NCBI GenBank assembly: GCA_025617745.1
Contig: CM046859.1
Coordinates: 24,986,006-25,050,005 of the forward strand
Origin: Heliocidaris erythrogramma
Lineage: Eukaryota; Echinodermata; Echinoidea; Camarodonta; Echinometridae
DNA: 64,000 nt
Direction of reading: 5' to 3'
The notes beneath the pieces were generated by a model. It was not told the origin of the DNA. It saw only the letters and a program-made list of their open reading frames with translations, and searched no databases. This document shows, piece by piece, positions 46,740 to 59,044 of the stretch (within the stretch, counting starts at the first letter, position 1; every line of letters starts with the position of its first letter). The translations under genes and the position numbers were made by a program.

Positions 46740-48070
46740 GTGAATTTAACTTCAGTGTCTACAGACTTCACTCACACATTTTTTTCAAACAAAATGTCTG
46801 AATTGTTCCTCGATTTGGCATCAAAATTAAAAAAATGAGAAATAAGCTTTTCTTTTTAACGTGACTGCACTGAAAATTGATACACTATGCTCTAAATCAC
46901 CTTGAGAAGTTAAAGTCTATCGTATCGACCATCATCAATTTCTGCCTTTTCTGGATTTCACGTCACACCAAAAGAAACCAATATCAACAAACACAAAACG
47001 CAACGTATGGGACTGATCATCAAAAGAACGATCTTGAACACGTCACATTTCACACAAAATCGTGTCACACAAGATACCATATTCAACAAAAAAATTATTC
47101 TTACAGAAAGAAATAGTATTACTCTATCAATTTTTCTGATCTTAAGGTAAAATTTTGCCTCACTTACCTAAAAAATGTAGAAAGTCTTCGATTTACCTTG
47201 ACGCCGGGCTTCTTCCACAGTACAGTCAAGCGCGTATTGATATCTTGTTGCTATGGTCTTGTCCAACGAACGTAGAGGGCGGCAACACTTTGCAGTCTTG
47301 CTATGAGGAAGGTTCACTCACAGAACTCCAAAAGACGGAGTTCTGTGGGTTCACTTCGCTAAATTTCTGTGACCATCGTTTTCTCTCAGAGAGGTTTTTA
47401 GGTAGATTGTAGATTTGATTTTTTTTCAATTTATACTTTCAAAAACTTTTGAATTAAAATTTTAAAATTCGATGTTATGTTTCATAATATTTTTATATGA
47501 TTTTTATAATTTTCAAGAGAAAAAAGATTAAAATTGTTATAAATTTATCATTTTACTTTACGATACAATAATATGTATTTGTGAGGTTGCTAACGTTTTC
47601 CTGCTATATTTCGCTGCTACTGCACTGTACATGTACTGTATTTCGATTTCGATCCATGTCCGTACCGGTATTGCACTTTGCAGTTCTCTCCACATTTTAG
47701 GAGTTCTGTGGTTCTAGATCTGACCGCCTATAGACTCAGAGTCATAGCTCGACGATGGATCAATCAAGGTTTGATTTTAGATTAACTTATTTGAAATGAT
47801 GATGAAACAAATTTGGCAATCCAGGGTAATAAAATAGAGAGAGCTGTTTGTTACTAGTGTTAGCATGCATGTAACGTTAATTTGTTAAATTAAAAAAAAA
47901 ATGTTCGGATGCTGGAATCCTGGATGGAGCGATGATGATCATGATGATGGATGGGGGATCAGATTCGGATGACCGGACACTAAACTAAAATGAAAAAATA
48001 AGGTGGCTGGGACATAAGGAATTCTTGCCGTGATAATCATCATCGATATATTTTTCTATAAATAATATCG
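46740..48070. other. Repeat-flanked stretch without a recognised gene
   Basis: AT-rich. An 85-residue frame at 47155-47412 has no recognisable family. The segment 47258-47312 is the exact reverse complement of 53546-53600. Confidence 0.5.
47258..47312. repeat. 55-bp inverted repeat, left partner
   Basis: Perfect match, in inverted orientation, to 53546-53600, beginning CCAACGAACGTAGAGGGCGG. The pair is 6.3 kb apart. Confidence 0.85.
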
Positions 48071-48411
48071 GGCAAACCCACAAAATAGGGGCAGGTCGGC
48101 GTGCGCGTGCCAACTTTTACAGTGCGGAGATCGGCAGAGGCAAAAATGATAATCAAGTTCAAAACAACTTCCAAATATATTTTAAATCAAGTAATTAATG
48201 CTGTGATAATCATATTGTCCTCTTGGCTTTCAGATTTGTAGTTGTTTGATATGAAAATCATAACGATTTTAGCCAGAAATGGAGTCAAACTCGCAAATGT
48301 TTCATCGCTGAATCTGGTACAAGATCGTCGCCGCCGCCGCGCTGGGCTACATTTGCTTGCACACAAATGAATACAGCACGCGCAGACCGGCCCCTATTCT
48401 CCGGGTTTGCC
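48071..48411. mobile_element. MITE with GGCAAACCC terminal repeats
   Basis: Arms of about 40 bp: GGCAAACCCACAAAATAGGG at the left and the complement of GGCAAACCCGGAGAATAGGG at the right. The flanks contain TAATA on both sides, a possible target duplication. Confidence 0.65.
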
Positions 48412-48581
48412 TAATAATAATTTAGATCAAAATAGGTCTAACTTAGGCCTAACATTAACAAAGTTAGGCCCTAATGTTAACCATAATGATAATTGTATTT
48501 GTAACTTGTAACTTTTCACAAACTTGAGACAAGGTCAAACTTAAAGGCAAGCATGATGATGTTTTATTTTTTTTTAATTTC

Positions 48582-48607
48582 AAGAGAGAGAGAGAGAGAG
48601 AGAGGGG
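48582..48607. repeat. (GA)n microsatellite
   Basis: Uninterrupted AG dinucleotides followed by a short G-run. Confidence 0.9.
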
Positions 48608-48839
48608 GTTCATATTTAGTCTTGATTCTACTATTTGTAGACCAGAATCAAAGCACTTTTAATGAGAGGTAATAATACATCTCCACAGAGTAATATATCA
48701 TATGGATGGCCTTTGTTGTTACAGTGACTTTCAGTAATCACATTCATTAGTCTCATGTTGACTTTGATTGCCCTCAGATAAACTTGGCAAGGAACTAACT
48801 TGTGGCTGATCTACTTGAAGATCTAATAGAGCCTATAAT

Positions 48840-49218
48840 CAGGGGCGGATCCAGGATTTAGTAAAAGAGGGGGCACAAAAATGAAAGTTTGTGAAAAGGT
48901 AGACCCGTATTTTTTTGGTCTCGCCAGCTTCTCGAAAAGTCGCTCAGTGGGGGGGGGGGGGGGGGGGGGGGGGGTAGGGACGAAAAAAAAAATTTCCGCC
49001 AAACCTTCAGAAATCGCTTAGTAAGGGGTTATGGGGTCCACTTTCCCTCCATAATTCCCTGACAAGCAAAAAAAAAAAAAAAAAAAAAAAAAGGTCTTCA
49101 CTCTAAAAGGGGGGCACAATCGCGAAAATGGCGGATCGTCTATGGTAAAAATTCATACTTCTCTTCCAAAAGGGGGGGCACGGGCCGGCTGTGCCCCCCC
49201 CCCCTGGATCCGCCAATG
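48840..49218 (-). mobile_element. Poly-G MITE, complete copy with target duplication
   Basis: Ends CAGGGGCGGATCCAGG and CCTGGATCCGCCAATG. CTATAAT stands on both sides (48833-48839 and 49219-49225). This is the best full-length copy, 379 bp, with internal G-runs, an A-run and no ORF. Confidence 0.9.
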
Positions 49219-49885
49219 CTATAATGTTAGAGGTCTACATAACTCAACAACTGTTAGAGGTGCCGGATGAAGCGGAAAGTCCTACTATAAAAGACTTTGA
49301 TGAGACGTGAGAAATAAACAGGTAGGTCTAGGCCTAAAACTAACTATTTGGACCTAGACTTAATAATACCAAGGAGTTACTACAGGGTATTACAGCTAAA
49401 ACTTATAGGTCTGGTAATGGTGGATGGTGGATCCAGGATCGGTTTACTTGGGGGGGGGGGAGTTTTTAGTGTACATTGTCCAACCAAAACAGCAACAACA
49501 ACAAAATAATTCTGAGAGAATGGACATTTCATTTGTCCTTTTCCTTTATCCACCACTGAGATCTGTTAGCTGTTTTAGTGTCTAAATCAATTATGAGATC
49601 TTTAGGGAATGTTCAGTGTGATGTCAGTATAAATAGAATTTTTAGTCCCCCTTAATTATTATATTAAACATTTCATTAATTAATGCAAACAGAAACAAAA
49701 CAAAGTAAGATGGGTGAATACATTCCACTTTTATTATAATCCACAAATATTTTAGGATGGATTGTACATGCAGTTAGTATTTATCCTCTTTGAAAAGATC
49801 ACGAGGGTGAGGATGAGCGTATCTCATTTTTTTTTCTTAATACATAATAATGCTTCTCTACACGACTCTCCTTCATCTATTTTAC

Positions 49886-49970
49886 AGATGATGATGAAGG
49901 CTTACGCTGAGAATGAAGACAAATTCTGAGAGGAACAAATAAATACTTAGCTGCTCCAGTTTTGCATGGT
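49886..49970 (+). other. Exon-like segment, unassigned
   Basis: A pyrimidine-rich TCTATTTTACAG precedes ATGATGATGAAGG and a GTAAGT donor stands at the end (about 49970). A second acceptor-like TTTCTTTCAACAG lies at 50507-50519. No protein of note is encoded; possibly a non-coding transcript or chance. Confidence 0.25.
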
Positions 49971-50000
49971 AAGTCTATGCTGTAAGAGTAAGATTGCTAT

Positions 50001-50199
50001 CAGGGGTGTCGATCCGTTTTTGGATTGGGGGGGGGGGGGCAAAACAGCCTAATAGTACTATATATGATTTTTTCAACGCCTCTTAATTACCAGCTTATCC
50101 ACGGTTACGGGGGGGGGGGGGGCAAAATGATATATTTGCCCTCTCAATATTATCCGAGGGGGGGGGGGGGCAACTGCCATTGCATAATCGACGCCCCTG
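50001..50199. mobile_element. hAT-like poly-G MITE (CAGGGGTGTCGAT family)
   Basis: Ends CAGGGGTGTCGAT and the complement of CAGGGGCGTCGAT, with three G-runs inside. Flanks ATTGCTAT and GTTGTTAT are a decayed 8-bp duplication. Confidence 0.7.
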
Positions 50200-50591
50200 G
50201 TTGTTATTAGTACCTCAATACAATCTAGGTACACATATTTTTTTTCACATAAACATACCAACTGAATTTTTTGAGACTTTACTAATTTGGTTGCTTTTGA
50301 ATAGCCTTGAAAATTTTATGTGTCCAACTTTTTTCCTCTTTAAATACTTTTGAGAATTCACACTTATTATTCCATTTCATATAAAGAGTTGATGCTAACT
50401 GTGTTAATAGGAAGCTCGAAGTTTCAGGGTTTTATTTTAATTCTAATTGTTGCTTGTTTAATTATCAAATACACAATGGATGCTATTTTCTAAAATCTTT
50501 CCTCTTTTCTTTCAACAGATATGGATTTCTACTTCAGCTCTTCTGTAAAATAGCCCCCTGCTTTGATCAACATATATCTCTTCTGGGTCCG

Positions 50592-50762
50592 CTCGCTATT
50601 CAAAAGGACAGCTATTCATAGAAAACCACTATATTAATTTTAACACACGTTATGAATAGCAGTTCTTATGAATAGTTAGGAATAATGGTAATTTGTCTAT
50701 TTAGAAGGACCGCTATTCATTTAGTCACGCATTATGAATAAGCGGTCCTTATGAATAGCGAG
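50592..50762. mobile_element. MITE with CTCGCTATTC termini
   Basis: Left end CTCGCTATTCAAAAGGAC and the complement of the right end CTCGCTATTCATAAGGAC, with further GCTATTCAT blocks inside. Non-coding. Confidence 0.65.
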
Positions 50763-50819
50763 GTTACCCCATTTCTTCATATTAAAATCATATCTGGATT
50801 CAAGTATAATATGCATGTT

Positions 50820-51092
50820 GAGGTGTCGTGGTCTAGTGTATGGCGTCACCAGACTGTGGATCATATGGTTCACGGTTCGAATCCTGCCGCAGCGCTAATG
50901 GCAAAACAGTCATCTACATTTGTCACTCTCCACCCAGGTGAAGTAAATGGGTACTGGTTGGGAGAAATTACTTAAATGCCTTTGCGCCTTTCATGGCGGC
51001 TCGGCTAAAGCTGCGGTAATTGAAGGGCAGAGAGTATATTTGTATAGTAGTTGCGCTATATAAATGGACATACATGTATATTATTATAATTA
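50820..51092 (+). mobile_element. tRNA-derived SINE
   Basis: A tRNA-like head carries an A box (GTGGTCTAGTGTATGG at 50828-50843) and a B box (GGTTCGAATCC at 50874-50884), the split RNA polymerase III promoter. A non-tRNA body follows (CACCCAGGTGAAG..., AAATGGGTACTGG, GCGCTATATAAATG) with an AT-rich tail. It is a retroposon, not a functional tRNA gene. Confidence 0.85.
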
Positions 51093-52229
51093 GAATGCTT
51101 GAACAGCTAGGAGTTTAAAGTTCTTCAATTATATCTTGACCATTTTATCCACCCCCTCCCCATTTCAAATGTTGTAGTCACATGCAGCCATTTTGTTATA
51201 GTAGCTCGTTATTGTGAGGAGGTCTTCCGCTTCTGTGTGACCTATATTTTGTGAGATTACAGGGCCCCTAAATGATATTAAGATAAGCACTGCCAGGGCC
51301 ACTCCTTTATTAAATCTGCCCGCAGTGTATCACAAACTAATAATAATCTTATCTGATTCTATGAATTTATAAATTATCAAGTAAATTATTATTTTATTCA
51401 TTATCTACTGAGAAAATCCGGTATTCAACACTTCATTTGACTTGAAACTATCTAATTAGATCTTTGTGTGTTCCTCCTGCCCCTTTTTTATAGTTAGATT
51501 TATAATAATAGTAACATGCAATATACATGTACCAACCTAAAAGGAGATGGATCATTTAAAGAGTTCTTACAACTGTCAAAATTATCTTTGTTTTTTAGGA
51601 GTAAAATTGTTGTCATTGGTGTGTGTTGAACAGAAATCTTTGTAGGGGTGCAGTGGGTAAATAATCTTTAAATTGTAATTCAAATAATTTACTTCTTGGA
51701 AAGGGATTGAAATTAATAACGTATGATTCATTTAGATTGAAATTCTTTTTTTTTAAATGCATGTACATAATTTGTACTAAGAGAATATTATTTGACCTTG
51801 ACAAGTCGGCTGTGATGGAACGTGATGGTATGACTGCAGATGAATTATATAAATTATGTTGGATTTTTTAAAGGAGAAGTAAACGTGTATTTAAGAAGTA
51901 AGACAATGTCTAAACTTCTCTAAAAACTGTCCTCATTTCTGCATGCAAGAAAATATTCATTAAAAAGTAAAAAAATATAAACATATTTCTTAATAGACGT
52001 GTATAAACTATTGTACCTTAAATCTTGATTGTGAGAAAGATATACATATAATTGAAAATTATTCTGTGAACATGATAAAGGTCCTTTCACATATCAATGA
52101 AATGAACCATATAGGGGAGGGGTGAATGAACCAGGATGTGTGATCAAGGTGTATGTATGAGATAGAGAGGGAAGGCAAAAAAGATGAGAAAAGGCGAAAC
52201 TGAGAAGATATGGTGAAAAGGAAAGAGAG
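51093..52229. other. AT-rich stretch, no gene recognised
   Basis: Nothing coding and no clear repeat was seen besides short A/T tracts. Confidence 0.5.
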
Positions 52230-52561
52230 AAGGGGCGGATCCAGGGGGGGGGGGGCACTTCTGGCCCCTGCCCCCCCCCCACTTTGGAAGAAAAGTATGC
52301 ATTTTGTGCCCCCTTTTAGAATGAAGACCTTTTTTCTTTTCTTTTTTTATGAAGGGGAAGCTGGACCCCCCATAACCCCCCCCACCCACTGAGCAAATTT
52401 TGAAGGTCTAGCGAAATTTTTTTTGTTGTTGACAAACGCCCCACCCCCCCCCCCCCCCGAACGACTTTTCGAGAACTGGCGAGACAAACAAAATATGGGT
52501 CTACCTTGACAAACCTTCATTTGTGTGCCCCCTCTTATACTCAATCCTGGATCCGCCCCTG
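52230..52561 (+). mobile_element. Poly-G MITE, opposite orientation
   Basis: Starts AGGGGCGGATCCAGGG and ends CCTGGATCCGCCCCTG. Internal blocks match the copy at 48840-49218 in reverse. A target duplication is not clear. Confidence 0.85.
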
Positions 52562-53545
52562 GGTGAGGTCTGAATAGAAGTGGTGACGATGTCAAATTAA
52601 ATTTAGCTTAACCCCTCTAAAAACAATAACAATGAAATAGGTTAATAAATGAATATATACATACATAAATTTTTAACACACCTAATATTAATAATATTGA
52701 TTATTATTTTTTTTTTAAATAAATATTTGAATAAATGAATAAAAAATAATACAAAATATAAATCATGAATAACCAAAAATTAATGAATAGAATTATTTCA
52801 AACTTTTTAATAAAAGATAATATGAATTGAATTCATGTCGAAATTTCCAATTTCCAATTTCCAATTAAATTCCCTACCGCAAGAATCACTGGTTTTGCTT
52901 TTAACGTTGGTGTTGTTGCTGTTTTTTTTTGTTTTTGTTTTTTTGTTTGTTTTTTTTTTTGTTTTACTGATGTGTTTAGCAGTTATCATGAATTATGAAA
53001 TAATCATACCCTGACAGCACAGCTATATATACGTCCTCAGGCACGTCCAGTATAACGCTCGGTACCTTTCCCTTGCCTTGCCCAGCCGCCTACGCTGACG
53101 CTAGCTAGCAAGCCCAGCAGACGACGCATTCATTGATATCGCACTTTGATGGATCAGCGAATGGATTTTATTTAATTTCAGCAGTACGCCCGCAGCGGGA
53201 GAGAGGTTACCCCTATCCCGAAATGCATTGCGAGTGGTCACAAAATCAGCTTGCCGAAAACGTCATGAATTTAGCACACTGATACAATCACTAATCACAA
53301 AGGTGCCTCTTTACGGTAAGATTATCTATTATAGAAATAAAATTTACACGGTATCATGAATAGAATAATGTTTAAAATAATGTATACTTGCGTGAAATAT
53401 TTTTTTTAAAGTCTGCATCTATTCATAGTATCTCCTTTTGTCTTCATGTCGCTATCAATCCGTCATTGTATTACTTCGATTTATGGTTTTGTTGGCATGC
53501 CTACCAAAATGTGCGCGCACTTCAACTGCATGCGCGGTAAGAAGT
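52562..53545. other. AT-rich and repeat-poor stretch
   Basis: Includes a GTTTTT-rich low-complexity run near 52920-52965 and a GC-richer block near 53020-53230 with no recognised ORF. Confidence 0.45.
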
Positions 53546-53600
53546 GAACCTTCCTCATAGCAAGACTGCAAAGTGTTGCCGCCCTCTACGTTCGTTGGTC
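53546..53600. repeat. 55-bp inverted repeat, right partner
   Basis: Reverse complement of 47258-47312. Confidence 0.85.
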
Positions 53601-53662
53601 TTGTCTATAATCACTGTTGCTATGTGGCCGTGGCCTCCGAATTGCATGGCCTCCGAATTGTA

Positions 53663-53822
53663 CGAAGACCTGGAAGGGCCAAACTGACGACGTAAAAAAA
53701 AAAAAAATATTACGTATGTACGTACGTGATAATATTACGTACGTACGTACGTGATAATATTACGTACGTACGTGATAATTACTACGTACGTACGTGATAA
53801 TTACTACGTACGTACGTAATAA
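53663..53822. repeat. R1 terminal block with (ACGT) microsatellite
   Basis: Starts with the R1 block ACGAAGACCTGGAAGGGCC and continues as units of TACGTACGTACGTGATAA. The same block borders the foldback elements at 43.3 and 44.5 kb. Confidence 0.85.
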
Positions 53823-53984
53823 ATCACACGTGAAAAAGGTTGAAATTACACAGCTGCCTTATTATTATCCGTCGATTCCCGTTGATTTGCCACAATATTG
53901 TGAGCCTGTGGGCTCTAGCTTGTCTAGTGTGAAGAAACCTCAACATTTGTGTGGTGTGTGACGTGTGTGTGTTTGGATATGTGT

Positions 53985-54900
53985 GTGTGTGTGTGCCTCT
54001 TCATTTTCCCAGCGGCAAGTCCGGTCCCAGACAAATCAAAACAGAATAAAGCAGTTCGACTCTGTTCGAGTAAAATCGAACAAAATGAAGTTATGAATCT
54101 TTATGACACTGAAAGCTAATGAAAACAAAGAAAATCACTAGACAAATTGGCCACTTTGTCATGAATTTGTAACGTCCCATATCCTCATCACAAGCCGTCA
54201 ATGATTTTCCCAGAATATGATTTCCTCATAACTTGAACCTATGATCATAGACGATTATATATGTTTTTACATGTATCCGGGAAAAAAAGTCAGTGAGACC
54301 GCTTTCAAAATATTACATATTCCTAGTCATTGTTTATTTTTTTATTTTTTTTATCTTCATGCTATTAAAATAAAATATAATTGCATTCAATTTCTGACGA
54401 AATCATAGGCCTATTCTTGGACAAAACGTAAAATGTTTTATTAATAGGCCTGTAGGAAACAGATAATTGCTTTTTCGTCAGCACTGATCTTTAAATAAGA
54501 TTTTTTTAACGTGTATAGAGAGGTAGAGACTATTTGAGCACCAAGTCGGACACATTCATGAGCTTCATGCAACACGCGCGCGCGCGCCTTCTTATTACAT
54601 GTGGCTATTATAGTGGGCATCGAAGTGGGCAAAATCGCGCATTGGTGCTCATTATAGTGACTTGGTGCTCATTAAACGTGTGCCAAACCCTACGAGGATT
54701 GTAGGAATGATTATCTGTAAAAATTTGGTTTCAAATGAACTTTATTTACGTCTCAATATTGTCTTTAGCATCTATTCATCTAGACAATGACTTTGATTTT
54801 CTTAGATTACAATCTTGATGACTGTTTTCAAACAAAATCGCGCATTGGTGCTCATGAAACGTGTGCTAAACCCTATACAGGGGTTATAGGAATAATTGTC
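53985..54900. repeat. Left arm of a ~10-kb inverted repeat
   Basis: From the (GT)n-bordered CCTCTTCATTTTCCCAGCGG rightward, it is the reverse complement of the right edge of the window. The inner part (54655-54900) holds about one unit of a 225-bp repeat that is present about 2.3 times in the right arm. At 54650-54655 it carries the empty site (CATTAT) of the MITE at 62947-63324. Confidence 0.9.
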
Positions 54901-54902
54901 TT

Positions 54903-55227
54903 CAGTGGCGTCAGGGGGGGGGGGGGACAAAACTTTCGAGGAAATGATTAGCGGAAATTGTTTGGAGGGAGATCCATATGTTTTTCTTCTCGTCATCCCT
55001 TGAAAAGTCGCTCAGTGGGGGAGGGGGGGGGGGGGGGGGGGGGTATGGGGGTCCAGTCTCCCTCCATAATTCTCTGACAAGCAAAACAAAAGTTTTCATT
55101 CTAAAAGGGGGCGGGGGGGGGGGGCACAATCGATAAAAGGGCGGATTCTCTACGGTCAAAATGCATACTTTTCTTCCAAAGGGGGGGGGGGGGCACGGGC
55201 CGGAAGTGCCCCCTGGATCCGCCAATG
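54903..55227 (-). mobile_element. Poly-G MITE with mixed termini
   Basis: The right end is CCTGGATCCGCCAATG, as in the main family; the left end CAGTGGCGTCAGG resembles the CAGGGGCGTC sub-family. It looks like a recombinant or diverged copy. Confidence 0.75.
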
Positions 55228-55439
55228 GACGTTATCATTGTTCTTGGTGCTTCGTGATACCTACATTCTTTCCAACTGGAGCAACTAATTTTTAATTTAA
55301 GTTGAATGAAACATGCTGAGATAATTATTTCTGCAAGACAGTGTAAAATATGATTAATAATGTATAATTTACACATACCTTAAAATAGGTTATACTGGCT
55401 GTAGCAAACTTTTAGCTTGTCATCACCAAAGCATCGAAT

Positions 55440-55850
55440 TTCACTTTGTTTATTAAAAACTTTGTTTATAAAAAGTTGTGTTGTGTCCGTAATTCTCTTA
55501 AATAATATATCTTATGTATTATGTATGTTTGGGGACAAACCTTTGATAGACCCTTGGCCTTTGTCCCTCCACATTTATATATTTTCTGTTTATTTGTAAC
55601 TATGTCAATCAGGGGCGGATCTAGCATTTAAGGATATAAGGGGCACACAAATGCATGCAGGTGTGCCAAATTTGGTCTCGAAAAGTCGCTCAGTGGGGGG
55701 GGGGGGGGTATACTGTACTTATCATTGTTGTTGAATTTTTCATATTTCTATTATTATTAATATTTCGGTATATTTCCAATTGTATTCTATCACTGTCATT
55801 TTTATCGAATGTGGAATAAATTTAATTTAATTCAATTGAAAAAAAATACT
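55440..55850 (+). mobile_element. Probable LINE 3' tail, with a MITE fragment inside
   Basis: An untranslated region ending in AATTTAATTTAATTCAATTG short repeats. It is interrupted at 55610-55708 by a truncated poly-G MITE starting CAGGGGCGGATCTAGC. No ORF. Confidence 0.4.
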
Positions 55851-56061
55851 TGCAAAGAACAGGTAAGACTATACGAAAAATACTGAATGCCTGAACACAA
55901 AGAGAATATGATGTTATGTATTGCATAATGAATTTATATAGTCAAATAATTTTACACATTCATGCATACTAAATGACAAAATTAACGTGTTAAAAAATTG
56001 CCTTATTTTAGTAGCCTGCCTTACCATAATATACGACCTTTCTGGAAAGAATACTATTATT

Positions 56062-57096
56062 ACAAAAAAGGGTCATTCGCATTATTTGTAATTCTAATTT
56101 CCGTTCTCATTCTGATCCTTTGTTCCTTAAAACTAAGATATTAAAGATAAATGATTTATACCTTTTTCAATTAGGACAATTTATGTATAACTATAACAAA
56201 AATTGTTTACCATCCATTTTCAATGATATGTTTTTTAAAAATCAGTCCGTCCACACTTACCCAACGAGACACAGTGTTGAATTCCATCTACCCCTTTTAA
56301 GAACACACTTTGCCCAAAGCACACTCTTCTATAAAGGCCCACAATTTTGGAACAACTTAAATAATGATATCAAAAGTTCACCATCTATTTTTTCATTTAA
56401 AAGAAAATTAAAATCATTCCTATTGCAATCGTACACTGTCTCATGATTAATTTCCAAGATTCCAACCTACTTGTTTCATTTTGTCTTAGGTCGTCAAGTT
56501 TTTCACAATCTACTGTAGTTGGGTGCTTCTATCCACCTCTCTCCGCTTCCTTTATTAATTTTGCTTCATTTTGAACTTGTATATGCAGCCTTTCTCTCTC
56601 TCTCTCCCTCTATCTCTCTTATTACATCTCCGTTTTTTCTCAACTGTTATATTTTGTTGTGTTTGTTTTGTTTTGTCTTGTTTTCTCTTGTTTTGTCATG
56701 TACCGTCCTATCATGTATATCGTCCGAATTCCACCAGGTTCATATCCCATAGAAATTATGCGTTGCGTCTCTGTTGGCCTCTTAACATATTTTATAACCT
56801 AACAACGAGTGAAATTCAGTGATCAGTTTTGCTTTTTTTTGGTCTTATTTTTTACTATGTTAATATTCTTTGAGGGATCCATGATTTACAAGCAATGCTT
56901 TTTAGTGGATTCCTCCATTTCCGCAGAAAGTAGAAAAAAAAATGCAATGTTTTTTTTCCCTCTTAATTATAATACTGTTATTTTCCATTTATTTAATTGT
57001 CATAATTATTGGTTATCGTGTTATTTTGTTAAAATGCACTTTGATATGTACCTTTCTGTTGGAAATGAAAATAAAATTGAATTGAATTGAATTGAA
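56062..57096 (+). mobile_element. LINE remnant: C-terminus of a non-LTR reverse transcriptase plus 3' UTR
   Basis: The frame from about 56062 to 56446 reads QKRVIRIICNS, then SDPLFLKTKILKINDLY, YPTRHS, FWNNLNNDIK and SFKRKLKSF. This is the typical end of CR1/L2/jockey-group LINE polymerases after the catalytic core. A 3' UTR and a (GAATT)n tail at about 57075-57096 follow. It is 5'-truncated and lacks the YADD motif, so it is dead. Confidence 0.8.
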
Positions 57097-57509
57097 TATA
57101 CTTTGGTCACTATAATTTTCATTATGGATATGTAGAAATTTGGATCCACTGGATAATATTTTCCATAATGTAAACCACAAAATCATCTTGTCAGATTTAT
57201 ATGTGTTTTGAGATTGACAGATAAAAATAGGCCCATGGTTGCAAAACTTTATCAAGCATTATAGAATCATTTGAATGTAATTAAGATTCTATCATCATCT
57301 GAAAAGCAAAGTGAGTTCAGCATTATCAAATTATATTACTTGTAAGCAATAAACGTCATTAATAGACGTCCATATGCACTCTTAAATGTTCATCAAAAGA
57401 TAATTCTTGTGTGCAATGTAAATCATATCACAATATATAAATAAAAAGAGCAAAATAGGAGGTAAAGATCAGAATCCAGAACTTTAGTAACCCCCAGTAT
57501 GGGTGATAA

Positions 57510-58612
57510 CAGGGGCGGCGGAGCGTCTTTCGAAGTGGGCGGGAGGGGGGCACCAAAAAAGGGGCACTTTGGGGGAAAGGGCCCCTACAAAGGGTGAAAA
57601 TATTGCAGAAAATGCCACTTTGAGCTCTAGATAAAAAAAAAAAAAAAGAAAAGAAAAAATTACTTTGCAGTTGAGTGCAATGAAGATATTTTGAATAGCA
57701 GCGATTTTCCTAATATGATAAAATGGTAAATGCGAGCGAGCGTATGTAAGGGCACTGCTCATTCTTGTATAACTTAGAGAATTGTGCCCCTCCTGCCCCC
57801 TGCTCCACTGCTCTCATTGTGCTGATATCAGTAGGGGATCGGAATCTATTATTATGAAGCCTCTCTGAGCTAGGTAGGCCTATGTGGTTCTTTTGTGGAC
57901 TTTAGGGCTCAGTTTGTAAGCGAAATCGGAGTATATAGGTACAATATATTAAATATATATAGGTATATAGGTAGGGCACTTATCAAAAGGGAAAATAATA
58001 CTAGTAGAAAGAAAAAAAAGGCACTGATCAGAAGTAAAAGGGGCACTAAAAAAGAGGTATTTATCAGAAGGTGAAAAGGGCACTTATTAGAAAGAAGAAG
58101 GGGCAGCCATTCAAAGAAAAAGAGTCACTTATCAGAGGTGAAAAAGGGCACTTATAAGAAATGAAAATTGTACTATTAGAACGGAAAATTGGCACTAATC
58201 AGACGAAAAACAAAGCCACAGATTTCAAAAGGGGTTACTTATCAGAAGGTGAAAAGGGCATTTATCAGAGAGAAGAAGGGGCGCAGTTATACGAAGGAAA
58301 AGGGGCACTTATCCGAAGTGAAAAGGGACACTATGTCTTATCAGAAGGAAAAATTGCACTATTAGAACGGGAAATGGGCACTAATTAGACGAAAAAAGGG
58401 CAATTATTGGATTTCATAAACGGCAGTAATGTCTGAGATTAAAGGAGGCACTTATCAGAAGGTAAAAGGGCACTTATTAGAAAGAAAAAAGGGCACTATA
58501 CGAAAAAAGGGGGCACTTATCAGCTATGAAAAGGGGCACTTTTTGGGTACTTGAAAAAGTGGGGGGCACTGTGTCCCCCTGTCCCCCCCCCCCCCCCGGA
58601 GCGCCGCCTCTG
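57510..58612. mobile_element. hAT-like element with internal GGGGCACTTATCAGAAGG array
   Basis: Ends CAGGGGCGGCGGAGCG and the complement of CAGAGGCGGCGCTCCG. Flanks GGTGATAA and TGTGATAG share 6 of 8 bases. The interior (about 57970-58545) is an irregular minisatellite. There is no transposase. Confidence 0.7.
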
Positions 58613-59036
58613 TGTGATAGGCTGCATGATCCTCATATAAATAAAAAAGTAACAAACACAACACAGCCAATAAAGTAATATTTAAATATTATATTAAGTA
58701 TTTATACTTCTTTGTCAACTCAATATATTTGATATCAATAACAAGTGTATGTTCTTCTCATGTAAATGTAATTAATTCTACTTGAATATTCCACTGTCTC
58801 GACAAGCATCATAAAAACGATATTACTTTAATTGGTCAGAACTATTACAACTATTATTTTGTGATTCCCTTTTTCTGTTATTGTACTTTGTATTCTCTGT
58901 TATATTGTTTTCCTGAAAATGAAATAAAATAAAATAAACTGTTATTAAGATAGAGATTTCTGTTGTTGAAAGATCGCAATATATAACCAATAATACCTAA
59001 TGACTACTCTACAAAATATAACCAGCAAGATATGCA
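58613..59036. other. AT-rich stretch with a LINE-like tail
   Basis: The segment ending ATGAAATAAAATAAAATAAA near 58940 resembles a LINE 3' terminus; nothing else was recognised. Confidence 0.4.
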
Positions 59037-59044
59037 TTCTAAAC

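Noticed and set aside
50820-50900. tRNA gene
   Set aside because: A and B boxes are present, but the stems are poor and a typical SINE body and tail follow, so it is a SINE.
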